Origin: Macquaria australasica
Lineage: Eukaryota; Chordata; Actinopteri; Centrarchiformes; Percichthyidae
Length of the DNA: 64,000 bases
NCBI GenBank assembly: GCA_005408345.1
Contig: SEMN01000793.1
Span: 62,001-126,000, forward strand
Reading direction: 5' to 3'
Each line of letters begins with the position of its first letter. Within the stretch, counting starts at the first letter, position 1. Shown here piece by piece: positions 45,955 through 57,639 of this stretch. The notes under the pieces are model-generated. The model was not told the origin of the DNA. It ran no database searches and saw nothing but the letters and a program-made list of their open reading frames with translations. The position numbers were made by a program, and so were the translations under genes.

Positions 45955-46038
45955 TGTTTTGTCCGTTATGCACCACAACACCACGACAAAGTTCTTGTAT
46001 GTGAAATGGTACTTGGCAGTAAACCGAGTTCTGATTCT
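45955..46038 (+). mobile_element. LINE 3' end fragment
   Basis: CCACGACAAAGTTCTTGTAT then GTGAAATGGTACTTGGCAGT and AAACCGAGTTCTGATTCTGA is the 3' untranslated end of a fish LINE group. 5' truncated; no coding part adjacent. Confidence 0.7.
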
Positions 46039-46625
46039 GACCATGTGAAATGATCAAAAGCTACAGAAAAGCTGCTAAATGGACCTCGAGGTTATTTAGT
46101 TTAACTGTTTATTCCACGTTTTGTCTTTGACCCCTTGGCCAGCGTTGAACTGTGTGACGTCCTGAACACATTGATGATGATTCCGGCGGAGGACTGCTGT
46201 CTCCTCGGTGCCACCCACAACTTTTATCTCTTCCTAAAATAGAGGGCTACTTCCCAGAAGTGAACATGACACATCCAGACTCCAGACAGCACGGAGGGTG
46301 AGTGTTGGTTCAACACTTCCCCCGAGGGTGAGGACATTATCCTCACAGTATGCCTCAGCTCACAGCACTGACCTCATGACACACAGCCCTCCCAGCTGAA
46401 GCTACCTCTGTAGGACTGAACGAGTGAAGGAGCTGGGACACTGAACAGAAGCCACAAATCAATGTTGTGATCTTTTAACTTGGAGCTCATTGATCCTGCG
46501 ACTTCCACATACTTAAACACCTTCGGCTTATATAGGAAACAAGTACTAGTACTAGTATTTTTTGTGGAAGGAGTGATCCTTTTGTTTTCTTACTGTTTTA
46601 AACTTTAAACTGTAACACTGTGACC
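46039..46625. other. No recognisable gene or repeat
   Basis: Contains a small AAGTACTAGTACTAGTATTT palindromic patch at 46541. No gene seen. Confidence 0.3.
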
Positions 46626-47197
46626 CCATTTACACAGTCCTTTCATGTGTCTTTGGTGGATCGGGTAGCTATCCGATCTCAAAAAGCAGAGTGTAAATGC
46701 ATCCAAAAAACAACTGAGACGGATTGAAAAGGTGTGAATGCATCTGTCTCTCCAAGACAACAGATATCCTGCAATACTGCCGTGAAGAAGACCTGTCATT
46801 ACGCCAGCTTAACTTTTTTTTCGTTTTTCCAGGCTCTCTTCTTCATGGTTTAAAAATCCATAATACAAAAATGAATAATTGAGTTTGTTTGTAGTTGGAG
46901 GTGTCCGGCCAACAGTTTATAATGGAGGTCTCTGGGGAAAACGCTCTTTGGGCCACTGGGACAAATTAGCAGCAAGGTTGAGTCTGTTGATACATCGATG
47001 GTTGTAACTGAAGTGCTAACATGCAGAAGTTCTTCTTCTTCTGGTGTTTTTGTCCGTTACCGCCTCCGTCTGGACTGGAGGAGGAGCAACCCTGACTGAC
47101 ATGTAGACGGACTGTAATCAGATTGGTGTGATTAGTGTAAATGAAAGTGTATTAAATCACATCTGGATTGTATCCAAATATGAGGCAGTGTAAATGG
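46626..47197. mobile_element. 572-bp TIR element, CCATTTACAC termini
   Basis: The left end CCATTTACACAGTCCTTTCA and the right end read in reverse, CCATTTACACTGCCTCATAT, are followed on both sides by ATCCGATCTC / ATCCAGATGTG-type words. This resembles non-autonomous elements of fish with GTTTACAC ends. Superfamily not assigned. Confidence 0.6.
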
Positions 47198-47972
47198 ATT
47201 GCATGATCTTTACATTTGTTCAGCTTTTCAATATCTTTTATAGTTTCCAAGAAATCACAGCTTAAATACGTTTATCTAACTTTTTTATTATCAAGTTTAG
47301 CATCTACAGAGGAAGATCATGTGCTACTAAGCTACTAAATGGACCTTGGAGATTCTTTTGTCAGGTGCTGTTTTCCGAAGTCGAGGATGAACTCTGAAAC
47401 TCAGCTTTTAAACCAACACGGACGAGAAGTCATTAAAGTCTTATCTTTAATGATGCCACTGATATCTCATTTTTAATTGCAGTCCAGTGTAAACAGACAG
47501 ATGTGTTGATGTAACCCGCCTCAGCAGCTGGAGAGGACACTTCTCTGTACGATCTGACTCCTGTGAAAATAACCTGAGGTGCAGAGTGTGTAGGAGCTGG
47601 AGAGCAGCCAGGCGCTGGATGTGCTGATGGGGTGGTTTGAGGCCTCTGGAGGGCAGGGCTGCCTCTAATGTCTGGAGCACATTAGAGGAGCTAAGCCCTA
47701 AAGCTGGCTGATCAGGGCCTGGAGTTCCCTTCCCAGGACAGTAAGTCAGTGTATCGCAGATTGGACAGGTCAACCCAGAAACCTTCCCATAGCACCCCCA
47801 CCCCAATACATAAACATACACACTCCATCCAGCCACGTACACCTGCAGGGACACACACACCTGCATTAACGCACACACAGAGAAACTCCACTGAAATATC
47901 TCCACATTCAAAAGGTTAAACAGACACAGGATCAATCACTCCAGTCAATTAGCCACCACCTGGAAATATTTA
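47198..47972. other. Gene-free stretch with a 162-codon minus frame
   Basis: The minus frame 47447-47935 includes CPICDTLTYCPG but lacks a recognisable fold or splice signals; probably chance. Confidence 0.35.
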
Positions 47973-48045
47973 ATGCTAACATGCTGATGTTTAGCATGTA
48001 TAATATTTACCATGTTCACCATCTTAGCTTAATCTCATTCAGCGT
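47973..48045 (+). repeat. Family B repeat fragment
   Basis: TAATGCTAACATGCTGATGT, TTAGCATGTATAATATTTAC and CATGTTCACCATCTTAGCTT are the opening blocks of plus-oriented family B. Confidence 0.7.
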
Positions 48046-48948
48046 TAATAAGACACAACTATTGATGTTTGTTTGCACAAGTTAACTGTTGAATCTGGCT
48101 CTGTAGAGTCTCTTGATCTGTTGACGAGAACGGGAACCAATTGATCAGTTTATTCTCACAACATTAATTTGGTGAACAGTATCAGCTCTGGAAAGTCCAT
48201 CAGAGCATTTTAAATAAATCACATTAAACTGTTATTTATATTTACACACTTAGTTGACATCTTGCTGGAACCAAAGAGATCTAGTCCACAACAGCTGGAG
48301 GCCTTCATTCATCCCACCAGAGAGTCTGGAGGGGCCTCATGGGTTGAAGGGTCTCACCATAACAGAGCACATTCCCACAGTAGCACTGGCAGCTATTGTC
48401 AACAGGTCGGGGGATTGAAGGTAAATCCTGCCCCCTTTGTTGTAGTGCTGGTATGCGCTGACATCTGGATCAGCACACCCCGGTGGAAAGGCTGGGTGGG
48501 ACCGGCTCGGGCCACTGCTCGCCTCCCACGGGTCTTAAGACCAATAACAGGCTGCAGGCTGAGCGGCCGCAGGTGCACGGAGTCCTGCAGCGGGCCTCCA
48601 ACAACAAACAACCACATAAGACAGGACTGATGGGAAAAGGAGATTGGATTCCACCTGATCACCTGCAGCACAGTCTCAGCATCCACACGTCCTCTGCAGC
48701 GTGAACAAAGTCTTAAAGTCTTGCTGATTTCCAAGTAATATGAAGCAGATGTAAAACGATCTGGTACCCTATAAAGTACATTTCAGGGACGTCAAAGATC
48801 ATACGAAACCTAAAGTGTCTCCACGACTGTGGGAAGTAATTTAAGATTCCAAATGATTGAATTGAGAGAATGAGTAAATATATTCTCGACTCTAACTTTA
48901 CTTTTTCTGTGTGGTTTTTTTACAGATTTTATTTCATTTACAGCCAGT
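48046..48948. other. No recognisable gene
   Basis: Frames of 122 (48262-48630, plus) and 111 codons (48399-48734, minus) oppose each other; neither has a recognisable domain. Confidence 0.35.
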
Positions 48949-49212
48949 GGTGGAATATAACTAAATACATTTACTACTACAGTACTATTTAGTACTGTAC
49001 ATATTTGAGGTACTGTACTTTACTTGAGTACTCCACCACATCTCAGAGGGAAATATTTTTCTTTTTACTTCACTACATTTATCTGACAGCTTTAGTTACT
49101 TTACACATTAAGATTTTTACACACAAAATACATCTGAATGAACAGTTTCAATGCAGGACTTTTACTTGGAACAGAGTATTTTACAGTGTGTATTAGTACT
49201 TTTACTGAGTCA
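48949..49212 (+). mobile_element. Family A (hAT-like MITE), internally deleted copy
   Basis: AGTGGTGGAATATAACTAAA opens the copy. CCACCACATCTCAGAGGGAA, TTTATCTGACAGCTTTAGTT and CAATGCAGGACTTTTACTTG follow, and it ends at TATTAGTACTTTTACTGAGT. The central AT-rich part is deleted, giving a short 264-bp version. Confidence 0.75.
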
Positions 49213-49973
49213 CCATGAAAGTAAACTTAATAACTATAAGTGACCCAGCACAGCCTGTTTACATAAAACCCTGAAATGCCATCAGGAATCATGCGTGGTT
49301 TGGTTTCTTCTCCCGGCAGCAGCCCCCTCTGTTGTTGACTCATGAAAACAACTTTTCACACCACATCATCTTCATCAAGGTTACAAACGGCCCCTCAGGG
49401 CCAAATTAGCACCCAGTGGATCCAGACCTCCCCGATGAATAAATGGCTTGTGGCGGGCTGATAATTCACAGCTCCTGGTCTACTGATGGACCCCTGTTCG
49501 CCTTTCACTGATTAACACAGGAAGCCACTGCTGCAGACATTCACATACTGTCAGCCACTCACCAAACATCACCACACAGTTCGTCAAGGAGGAAGAATAT
49601 TTAGATGTGAGGTCCGGTCAAACAGCAGGGGGGTCCTCGTCTTCAGGGCTCCACTTCCTGTCTGCAGGTGAAACAGTGAAGTTTGGTCCCAGCTGCTACC
49701 TGTTGAGAAGTGACTTTAATGCCACTTTAGTTTATGTCGTCTTTGTTTCCTGCTGGATAATTAACAACTTGGTGCTTTGTGACCTTCTGCCTGCTGTCAC
49801 TGTTAATGTGAAGAGACATGTTAATAGACTTCACAAAGCAAGAAGCTAATCTTTAAGAGTTTCTTTAACCTGCAGAAGTTTTACAGTGTACTCCAAAGAA
49901 CTGCTGCTGGCTGTAAAAGTTATTTTCACGGCTGCAAATTCGCAGTTTGATCATTTAGGTTTATGGCCACCAG
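49213..49973. other. No recognisable gene or repeat
   Basis: 49270-49500 is balanced unique-looking sequence. The 80-codon frame at 49607 shows no domain. Confidence 0.3.
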
Positions 49974-50367
49974 TTCTCATCGCAGGTCGTCAGATATGAT
50001 GCTGCTTCGTCACGAGCCTCTGCGTCTCATACAGATGCACAAGGCACCCTTTAGGTTTAGGCATCAAAACTACTTGGTTAGGTTTAGGAAAAGATCATGG
50101 TTTGGCGTAAGTCACGTACGTAACTTAAAACTTTAAATTACTCAACGTTGACTTTTGGTTTTACACGGGACACGAACCCCGGTCTCCTGGGTGAGAGGCC
50201 TGTGCATCCATCCACTCACCTCCTTACATGGACTTTGTCACTCTTTATACCACGTCAGCTGAAGTGGATGGGTTTATTTTGAAAGCCCGGTGCTCCTCAT
50301 ACAGGAGACGTATGAGACACAGAGCGGCGTGACAAAGTGTCGGTATTTGACGCCCTGGGAATGAGAA
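49974..50367. mobile_element. 394-bp MITE with ~58-bp terminal inverted repeats
   Basis: Left TTCTCATCGCAGGTCGTCAG (49974 on) and right read in reverse TTCTCATTCCCAGGGCGTCA match on through TTTGTCACG and GTCTCATAC over about 58 bases. The core has CAAAACTACTTGGTTAGGTT and ACACGGGACACGAACCCCGG, teleost repeat landmarks shared in part with 24205-24290. Confidence 0.75.
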
Positions 50368-50660
50368 GTTCAACTAAATACAAAGTTAATAGAAACTGAG
50401 GTGAATAGAGTCCATTTCAGCAAAACGATTCACACATATCCCAAAGCTGTGTGTATATTCTCATGAATTTGACCACTTGGGGGGGGGTTTGCAGTTGGTA
50501 TTCTGCGTATTCTGACTGCACAAATGTTAGCTGTAGCTGTTAGCTTGCTAGCAACGTACAACCATGTGTTTTCTGCCCACTGCTGTTTTCCTCTGACTTT
50601 GTATGAAATCATGTCACTTTTTTATTCCAACATGCTAACTCATTTCAGGGTTTTAGGATT
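50368..50660. other. No recognisable gene or repeat
   Basis: Contains GGGGGGGGG at 50478 and GCTAGC words near 50545. Nothing else. Confidence 0.3.
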
Positions 50661-50740
50661 CATCCAATAATACATATGATTCTGAAATGGACCATTCTGC
50701 ATCACTTTTGGTACTTTAAGTATATTTTGATCCTGATAGT
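50661..50740 (+). repeat. Family A (hAT-like MITE) internal fragment
   Basis: ATCCAATAATACATATGATT, AAATGGACCATTCTGCATCA and GGTACTTTAAGTATATTTTG are internal family A blocks. Confidence 0.65.
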
Positions 50741-51487
50741 ACGAGTGCTGTCTCAATCATAATATGACCATTGTTCCAGTGAAGTGTATCCATGACCTCT
50801 TCATGAAGCCTAACAGGATACAGAGCTCCTGTTAGCCCACCTGAGACCTCACCTCTCTGCATGATGTCATCCAGTGAAACGCTTTTTAAAACCTTTGAGT
50901 CTGAACTTTAGTAAAGTCGGGGGGGCAGCCTTCCACTCCTGTGTTTTCAATTAAGGCAGAGTCAGAAAAATATTCCTATTCCTCCCCTCAGTGACTCGTA
51001 CACCACCTCCTTTCACCTCGACCCGGTCGGTCCCTCCATGTTTCCTTCCTCTCGTCAGGATTTACTCGGATCTCCTTCAGAGCTGGTAAATCTAAATGAA
51101 ATCCAAATGGTTTGTTTGTGTGCGGAGCCTCGCTCTCTCTGTGGAGGAGGCGCACTCAAACACTGCTTTCTTTTCATTGTGGACTCTTTGTGGCCTCCAT
51201 TAGTGGTGGAAGTCGGTGGCTGCGGACCGAGCCGGTTGTCAGATCTGATTGGTGGAACTTGAAGGTCTCTCAGAAACACGGCTTCAGGTGGAAAGTGAAC
51301 GCATGCTGCTCAGGAAGTGAGATGTTGAAGATTTCACTCAACAATTGGTCGGGTTACACAACATTCAGGGCCGGGGTGAAAAGGTTCAATGCTGCAGATG
51401 AGACAGAACGAGACCTTTTTCAATAGCTAACGCCTAAAATACACTACAAGACTTTTAAAAAACTAAACACCCTCTCACGTCTAAAGA
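50741..51487. other. No recognisable gene
   Basis: Overlapping plus frames of 74 and 104 codons (51038-51426) show no domain. Confidence 0.3.
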
Positions 51488-52007
51488 CACTGACTATGTT
51501 TGCATGCACACTCATTTTCCACTATTATTCCGAATATGACATCTGAATTTGATCCGGGTCATGTAAACAACATATTTTGTTTGGATATTCCAAATTAGGC
51601 CTTATTCAGTATTCTTTGGACATGTATACAGCTGGTTCACGGCCTCTTCCTGTTTCCGGTCAGCTCTGTGCTGGAAACAAACCACCCAGCCAACAGTTAT
51701 CAGGGCTGAGGTAGAGATGCAGGCACAGAAGAAAAGACAAGGAGAAACACAGCTACTGTTAAACATGATGAAAGACCTGGAGATCAAGAGGTTTCTGGAT
51801 ATGAGCAAATATCACAACTCCGACCTTTAAAGAAGGAACGAATGAAAGAGGGAGGCTGAGTTCACACGGTCCAACAAGCTGCATGGAAACAAGAATATTA
51901 GAGGAAGATTCATCTTCATCAGCCTGTAAACAGCTCAGCAGGAATACTGTCTTTTTCAGAATAAGGACAAAAAACTGAATATTTTGTGCATGTAAACGTA
52001 GTCACTG
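51488..52007. mobile_element. 520-bp TIR element, CASTGACTAYGTTTRCATGCAC termini
   Basis: Left CACTGACTATGTTTGCATGC and right read in reverse CAGTGACTACGTTTACATGC agree closely over about 22 bases. This terminus is familiar from fish non-autonomous elements. A short plus-strand stretch near 51718-51830 reads MQAQKKRQGETQLLLNMMKD before a stop at 51828-51830, which might be a scrap of an accessory DNA-binding protein, but it is too short to assign. Confidence 0.7.
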
Positions 52008-52434
52008 TGTCATCAGTCCCAGAGTTTTTAGTCACAGACTATAAGATTTCGCAAAGACTGGGGATCTTGCAGGGTCATTTATTTTGAAAAATCCAAATTG
52101 GACAGCTTGATAGCTTAAAAAGATAGCTTGAATTTTAAATAAAAAGTGAGGGCTCAAGTCAAATCTCAGAAGCTTTGATGCCTAAATTACCAGTGCGACA
52201 TACATGTTATTAAGTTATCAACATTATTTCCTTTTTTGATTCTCCCTCTTCCATTTTATATAAAATCTGTGTTCATATTTTGTTTGGAGGGATTGTAAGC
52301 CCAAACCGACCCTTTGTAAATGTGTGTTGTATGGATGGTGGTTTATACGACCTTAAAGGACATAAAGGATAAAGACATAGACACTGTGTTAACATGTGCA
52401 GTCAGGCTGTGGTGATATATTTTGGTCTTTGCAG
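52008..52434. other. No recognisable gene or repeat
   Basis: AT-rich unique-looking sequence. Confidence 0.3.
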
Positions 52435-52492
52435 ACAGAAGAAATAAAGCCACACAGAGAGACATGTTCCCACTGTCAGTGCAGACAGGAAG
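52435..52492 (+). other. Exon-like 58-bp segment, unrecognised product
   Basis: An acceptor-like tract TATTTTGGTCTTTGCAG and a donor-like AAG|GTAAAG enclose 58 bases within an open frame reading TEEIKPHRETCSHCQCRQE. The CxxCxC cluster is suggestive of a small cysteine-rich domain, but one exon-sized piece is not enough. Could be chance. Confidence 0.12.
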
Positions 52493-54224
52493 GTAAAGAC
52501 AAAACACTGCAGCTTCTCTGTTGCTGTGAGGTTTACAGAGCTCTCTGTAATGAGGTTAATGCCATTGTTACTATTTATTCCTTATTGGAAACTTACATAA
52601 GTGGAGTGTTACATTCATTCAGTTAATTACAACAAATTATTGACCCAGTTCTTCCCTGATGCATCCTGAGAGGAATCAGCTCTGCATAAAAACACAGTCT
52701 GGACGTTTATTCCAAGAAAGAATTTTAAAAAAGCTTTTATTTTTCTGCCTGCTTGGTCGAACATTAGAAGAGCTGCAGGGCGGACGGCTCATCCTGTGCA
52801 GCTTCAACATGAAGGAACCTAAAATAGATTGAAAACTGAAAGTGTGTGTGGAGTTTAAATTTAGCAGACAGCAACTCACACTAATATATGTTATAAATCT
52901 GTTTTGGCTTCCACTAAGCAGAAGAAAACCACATTTTTATAAGTGTGCTTTGCACACAGGTGATTCCTCTTCTGTTGGCTGATTAGACCTCATGTGTCTC
53001 ACTCTCCTGTTCATTACGTTGGAACGAATTACACCTTCGTTCCAACGTGCAGTCAGACCGGATCTACTTGGTGAATTTTATTGCAAAACAAATAGCTTTT
53101 GTTGTTTAAACCCTTTTGGGAAAGTAATATATTACTGTTTTTCTACCTTTCTATATAGTAGTTATTTTGTTTCCTTTATGATTTATGTGATTCTTGCTTC
53201 ATATCTGACTGGATTTCTGATGTATTAGATTTAAACTCTTTCTTTCTCTGTATGGGAGGATCAGGCAGTGTTGGTCCAGTCTGAGAAGCTTGACTCTCCG
53301 TCGTGCAGATCACAACCACCTGATGAAGATCTCTGTTAAATGAAATGAGCTGGGAGCTGATCATCAGCACAGTGTGACGACCTTTTCTCTTTTGAAGTCG
53401 TTGAAAGAAAGAATATTTTGATTCCAACCAGAGAGGAACGGTTGGATTAAGTATTTACATGGGTATTAGGCGCTAATATTTTCCTATTGAACGGGTTATC
53501 AAAGGTTTACACCCCGCCCCCCCCCCAACCTGATTGGAAACTCTTTCTGATTGGGCCAGATGGAGTCAGTCTCTTCTGATTATTAGTGGACTAATAGGGT
53601 CCATGTTAACACAGCTATTGATTGATTGTGGAAGTAATGCTTTGTAGTCCTTCCTCTCTGCAGGTACAGTCCTGTAGTCCTCCAGATCTCGTCAGTATCA
53701 GCTCAGTTTCTTAGTATTTTTACATCATCTGTGATTCTTCGAAACCTCTTCAGACAGCAGGGATCCTCTGAAGTCACCGGGGTCGCAGACTTCTTAGCGT
53801 GAGTGACATCAGGACTAAACATCTTTGTGGCCTTTTCTGTTTTGACAAGAGTGAAAACGAGCTGCAGCTGCATGTGAGAGAGTTTCAGGACAGCCAACAT
53901 GTTGGTCTTCAGTGTTTTAGAGACCTGACTCACACAGAGCCCTTCAGTCCTGCTGCTAATAGCCAAGTGACATTTGGATGTGAGTGGAAAAGACGGGGAA
54001 TGTTGGAAAAGAGGGAAGCATGAAACTGGTTTGATCCTTGATAAAGGACACGATGCTGCCAGTCATCGCTTTCATTTCCACAATGAAGCTTCTGTCAGTT
54101 CGACCTTTGTTCCACTCAGACTTTACTGCGCTGGAAAACTCCTGAAGTTCAGAGGAATGTCGTGTTTGACAAGTGTCGACGTTATAAAGTGTTGGACAGA
54201 GCAAACAACACACTGATGGTTTAT
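52493..54224. other. No recognisable gene; hairpin at 53.02 kb
   Basis: Includes a perfect hairpin (listed) and a C run (53517-53526). Opposed frames at 53703-54348 (up to 130 codons on minus) show no domain. Confidence 0.35.
53016..53048. other. Perfect 13-bp hairpin with 7-base loop
   Basis: ACGTTGGAACGAA (53016-53028) is followed by loop TTACACC and the exact reverse complement (53036-53048). It is not part of any repeat I recognise and no U-run follows. Function unknown. Confidence 0.7.
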
Positions 54225-54345
54225 CTGTTGTTGGAGTGTCAGCAGTGGTGGAGCTGAAATTGTCCTGAGGGGGGGCGCTAAAGGTCATTAAAGTCTCTTC
54301 ATCCTCTGAGGAGCAGGAATGTGATTTAATGGAAATCTGAAACCA
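54225..54345 (+). repeat. Family B variant fragment
   Basis: TTGTCCTGAGGGGGGGCGCT then AAAGGTCATTAAAGTC and GGAGCAGGAATGTGATTT correspond to a family B variant also present at 57220-57300. Confidence 0.55.
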
Positions 54346-55998
54346 CACTCAACAATTGATCTTTATTAGTCTGCTGGTATTTACCTTTGAAGATTGGCCA
54401 TGTGTAGATGAAAGTGGATATATAACATCCTCTGATTATTCCACCGATCACAACTTGGTGGCAGTAATGTGCCCAGAAACATCGCGATGTGTCAGCAGGA
54501 GGCGGGAAGAAGAAGACGTGCATGTTAACGCACTTTCAAAATAGTTTTAAAAATCTGCTTTGCAAAAGTGTTTGGGTGGGAAACTACATGACGTAAACTC
54601 TATGACCTTTAACCTCCAGTTACAGATCAGGTTCTGCAGACGGTTTAGTTAAACCTCAGGTAAGATTCAGGTGATCTCACAGGACACAGCAGCAGGTTTT
54701 AAGAGACCGTGAGAATCACAGAGAAACAGCACCAAGACATCGAAGTGGAAACAGTTGTTCTCATTCTCGGTTATTGTCAGTGTGACTTTAGACTCTTTTC
54801 AAACTAAAAACACAGCTTCAAGCTACAACCTCCGTTCACTCCAGCAGAAAACTTCTTCTAGATGAACATCAGCAAGTTTGTGAAGAAACAGCAGAGCTTC
54901 CTTTATTAGTTCCTGCAGTCTCCACTGCCTCTTTCCCTTTTCATTATTTGCTCAACAACATTGATCACAAACTGCACATCGATCTGTGTTTTCCTCTTTT
55001 TAGTCAGAATTTTAAATATCTCAACACAAGCAGCCGTACAAGAACTTTAAATGACGAGCTTTCTGATCACAGAATAAGTAAAGGAAACACATTCAGTGCC
55101 AACTTTCAGACCAACCGACGCTACAGACACATTTCACTCAGTACCAGCAGAGTATGAAGGTTAGGTACCCAGCCCTACATTTGGCTTATCTAAGAGTAAA
55201 ACTGGTTTAACTCTGATGGATCTCTGTGAACGCAGCCTCTGATCTGTGAAGGCAGAAGCCAATGGAAAATACAATTTCTCCAGCAGGACCAATAAAATCT
55301 CCCACTGCGTTTTTCATCTCTGAGAGGCAGCTGAGAACAGTCGTACTGTAAACAGAGCCACTCCATCAGCTCGGCGCTGATGTATTACTGCAGGGGAGAA
55401 ACAGCACGATATATATATTAGGTCATTTGGCTCGGTGGACAAGTCCCATTTAGCAGCTGATAAAAGCATTTGGGATGAATGCTGGAGCCCCGGGGCGGCT
55501 TGGAGGAGTCCCTCACCTCATCTGGGTTCAGTCATTGAACGCTCTCCGTGGAGCCGTTAGAGACGGCCGGTTGGACGGCTGCAGGGGAAAAGTGTGGGCA
55601 GACTGAGACACGCGCAGATGAGCAGCATCAAAGGTGCTGCTGGCCGGCATTTAACACTGGAAAAACCATCGCAGGCTGCACGGGCCAGAGAAGAAGACGG
55701 AGAGGAGGGGAAGTGGAGGTGGTGGTGGTGGTGGTGGTGGTGAAGTGGGGGGTTTGTATTAATGGTCCACTTTATTGCTTTGTACTGTTAAAATTAAGAG
55801 CTCAGATTTCATGACAGCACTTCAACCGTACATGCTCGACTGCTCCTTCCAGCCCTGGTTTCAGTTACTGTTTCAGTCTGCAGCGACCCGAGCAGAGAGT
55901 CAACCAGACGGCTCTGAGTGATCGGACCGACGCTGCAGGACGAGCAGACGACAGGTTTCATTCAGGAAGACTCTTATTGTGTGGCAGCTCCCAACCTG
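54346..55998. other. No recognisable gene
   Basis: Short frames only. 55490-55700 is GC-rich and leads into the GGT microsatellite. No domain or promoter signature is clear. Confidence 0.35.
55715..55741 (+). repeat. (GGT)n microsatellite
   Basis: Nine GGT units. Confidence 0.9.
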
Positions 55999-56127
55999 AT
56001 TATTACATTTACTCAAGTACGGGACTCAAGTACTATTTAAGGTACTTTACTTGAGTATTTCCATTTGATGCTACTTTATACTCCACCACATCTCAAGGAA
56101 ACATATTGCACTTTTTACTGCACAACA
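55999..56127 (+). repeat. Family A fragment fused to family B
   Basis: TTACATTTACTCAAGTACGG, GGTACTTTACTTGAGTATTT and GCACTTTTTACTGCACAACA are the first third of family A. At CATGTTAACATGCTG the sequence switches without a gap to family B. Confidence 0.75.
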
Positions 56128-56660
56128 TGTTAACATGCTGAAGGTATAATGTTCACCATCTTAGTTTAGCGTGTTAGCATGCTAACATTTGCTAATTAGT
56201 TCTGCAGGTATTTGAACATAAACCAAACTGAAATGGCCTGATGATGGTGCTAGATGAAAAGTCAGAGGATCACCAAACCATTACAGTTCACCCTGAGGGG
56301 AACATGAATGATGAACCAAAGTTTGTGGAAATCCATCTAATAGTTGTTGAGATATTTGACTAAAAACCACAAATGTCAATATGTAGGGTACATCATCTGG
56401 GGACCATGCATCTCTGTATAAAGTTTTGTGCTAATCAATCAAGTAGATGAAAGTAGTTGAAAGATTTCACAGGATAAGTGAAAACTTTGCGTGCTGATGG
56501 CGCTAGAGGAAAAGTCAGGGGATCACCAAAGTCATTAGGATTCGTTCTCTGGGGACCATGAATGTCTTTAGAAAATAAAATGGCAATCCAGTAGTTGTTG
56601 AGATATTTCAGTTTGAACCAAAGTGGTGGACCATGCTAGTTACTGCTAGCTTGGCCAAAA
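56128..56660 (+). repeat. Family B repeat, long copy
   Basis: Blocks in plus order: GTTAACATGCTGAAGGTATA, CACCATCTTAGTTTAGCGTG, GTTCTGCAGGTATTTGAACA, GATGGTGCTAGATGAAAAGT, CCTGAGGGGAACATGAATGA, ATAGTTGTTGAGATATTTGA, GATGGCGCTAGAGGAAAAGT, CTCTGGGGACCATGAATGTC, AACCAAAGTGGTGGACCATG. This is the most complete copy and includes both halves of the internal duplication (two GCTAGA..AAAAGTC blocks). Confidence 0.8.
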
Positions 56661-57059
56661 ACATATATATACAACAACCAATTATATCTCTTGTAAGACA
56701 CTAATCACGTGTGTGAAACTTAATTTTTTATTTGAATCGTATTATGTATTTGTTTCATGAAGCAAAACGTATCCTGCATCATTCAGGTGTCCACCAGCTG
56801 AAGCCTGAAGTGTTTTAACCTTTAATCTAAATATTTCACTGGATTCAAAGTATGGGTATAAAAACTGCAATAGACAGAAAAGTTAAGCATATTGTGAGGT
56901 CCAGTCTGCATCATTTAGCTCTAGTTGTACTGTGAGAACTTCCCCCCGCTGAGACAGGAGGAGTGATGTTAGTGTTGGCTTTGCCCTCTTCTCTGTCAGC
57001 CGGTCAACTTTTCACCCCAACACCTGCCAATCATCCTGATGAGCCGTTATCATGCCTGA
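56661..57059. other. No recognisable gene or repeat
   Basis: AT-rich unique-looking sequence. Confidence 0.3.
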
Positions 57060-57450
57060 AGCGGAGGTAACAAACTTCTAAAAGTTTTACCTCCTGCTGG
57101 TGTCCCGTAGAAGCTGCAATAATGTTCTTTATACCCACAATAATTAAGTGTTGGACAAAACAAACAACAAACTGATGATTTTACTACTTTTTAAAGCCCA
57201 ATAGCAGACTTAAAAACATAAAGTACGTCCTGAGAGTGGTGCTGGTCATTAAACTCTAAAGGGTTCATCCTCCAGGGAGCAGGAATGTGATCTGTAAATG
57301 TCACGTCAATCTCCACCAGATTGTGATATGTTTTGTGTGGAAATTTTAGGCCTGATGGTGGCGTTAGAGGAAAGTTCAGGAGGCTACCGAAAACACTAGG
57401 ATTCCTCCCATGGGGACCATGAATATCACCAGCTAATTTCATGTCAGTCT
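57060..57450 (+). repeat. Family B variant, diverged copy
   Basis: AAGTGTTGGACAAAACAAAC, CCTGAGAGTGGTGCTGGTCA, GGAGCAGGAATGTGATCTGT, GATGGTGGCGTTAGAGGAAA and CCCATGGGGACCATGAATAT follow the variant B order. Confidence 0.6.
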
Positions 57451-57639
57451 GCCAATGCTGTTAGCTATAAGTTAGTCTCCAGTCCACTTAAGAGTCAGCT
57501 GAGTTTTGTTAACAGTAGAGTTAGTTGTCCAATGCTAACTGCTCCTAAAACCACAACGTCTCCTTTTACTTCTCTATTTCTACACCTGTTCAAAAAAACA
57601 AATATACAACATGTAAATCAGACAGGCTGTTGAGAGGAG

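Noticed and set aside
47447..47935. 162-codon minus-strand frame with CPICDTLTYCPG
   Set aside because: The cysteines do not match a zinc-finger or RING spacing I can defend, and there is no splice context.
53956..54348. 130-codon minus-strand frame
   Set aside because: Part of it runs through a family B variant fragment (54225-54345), and the rest has no recognisable domain.
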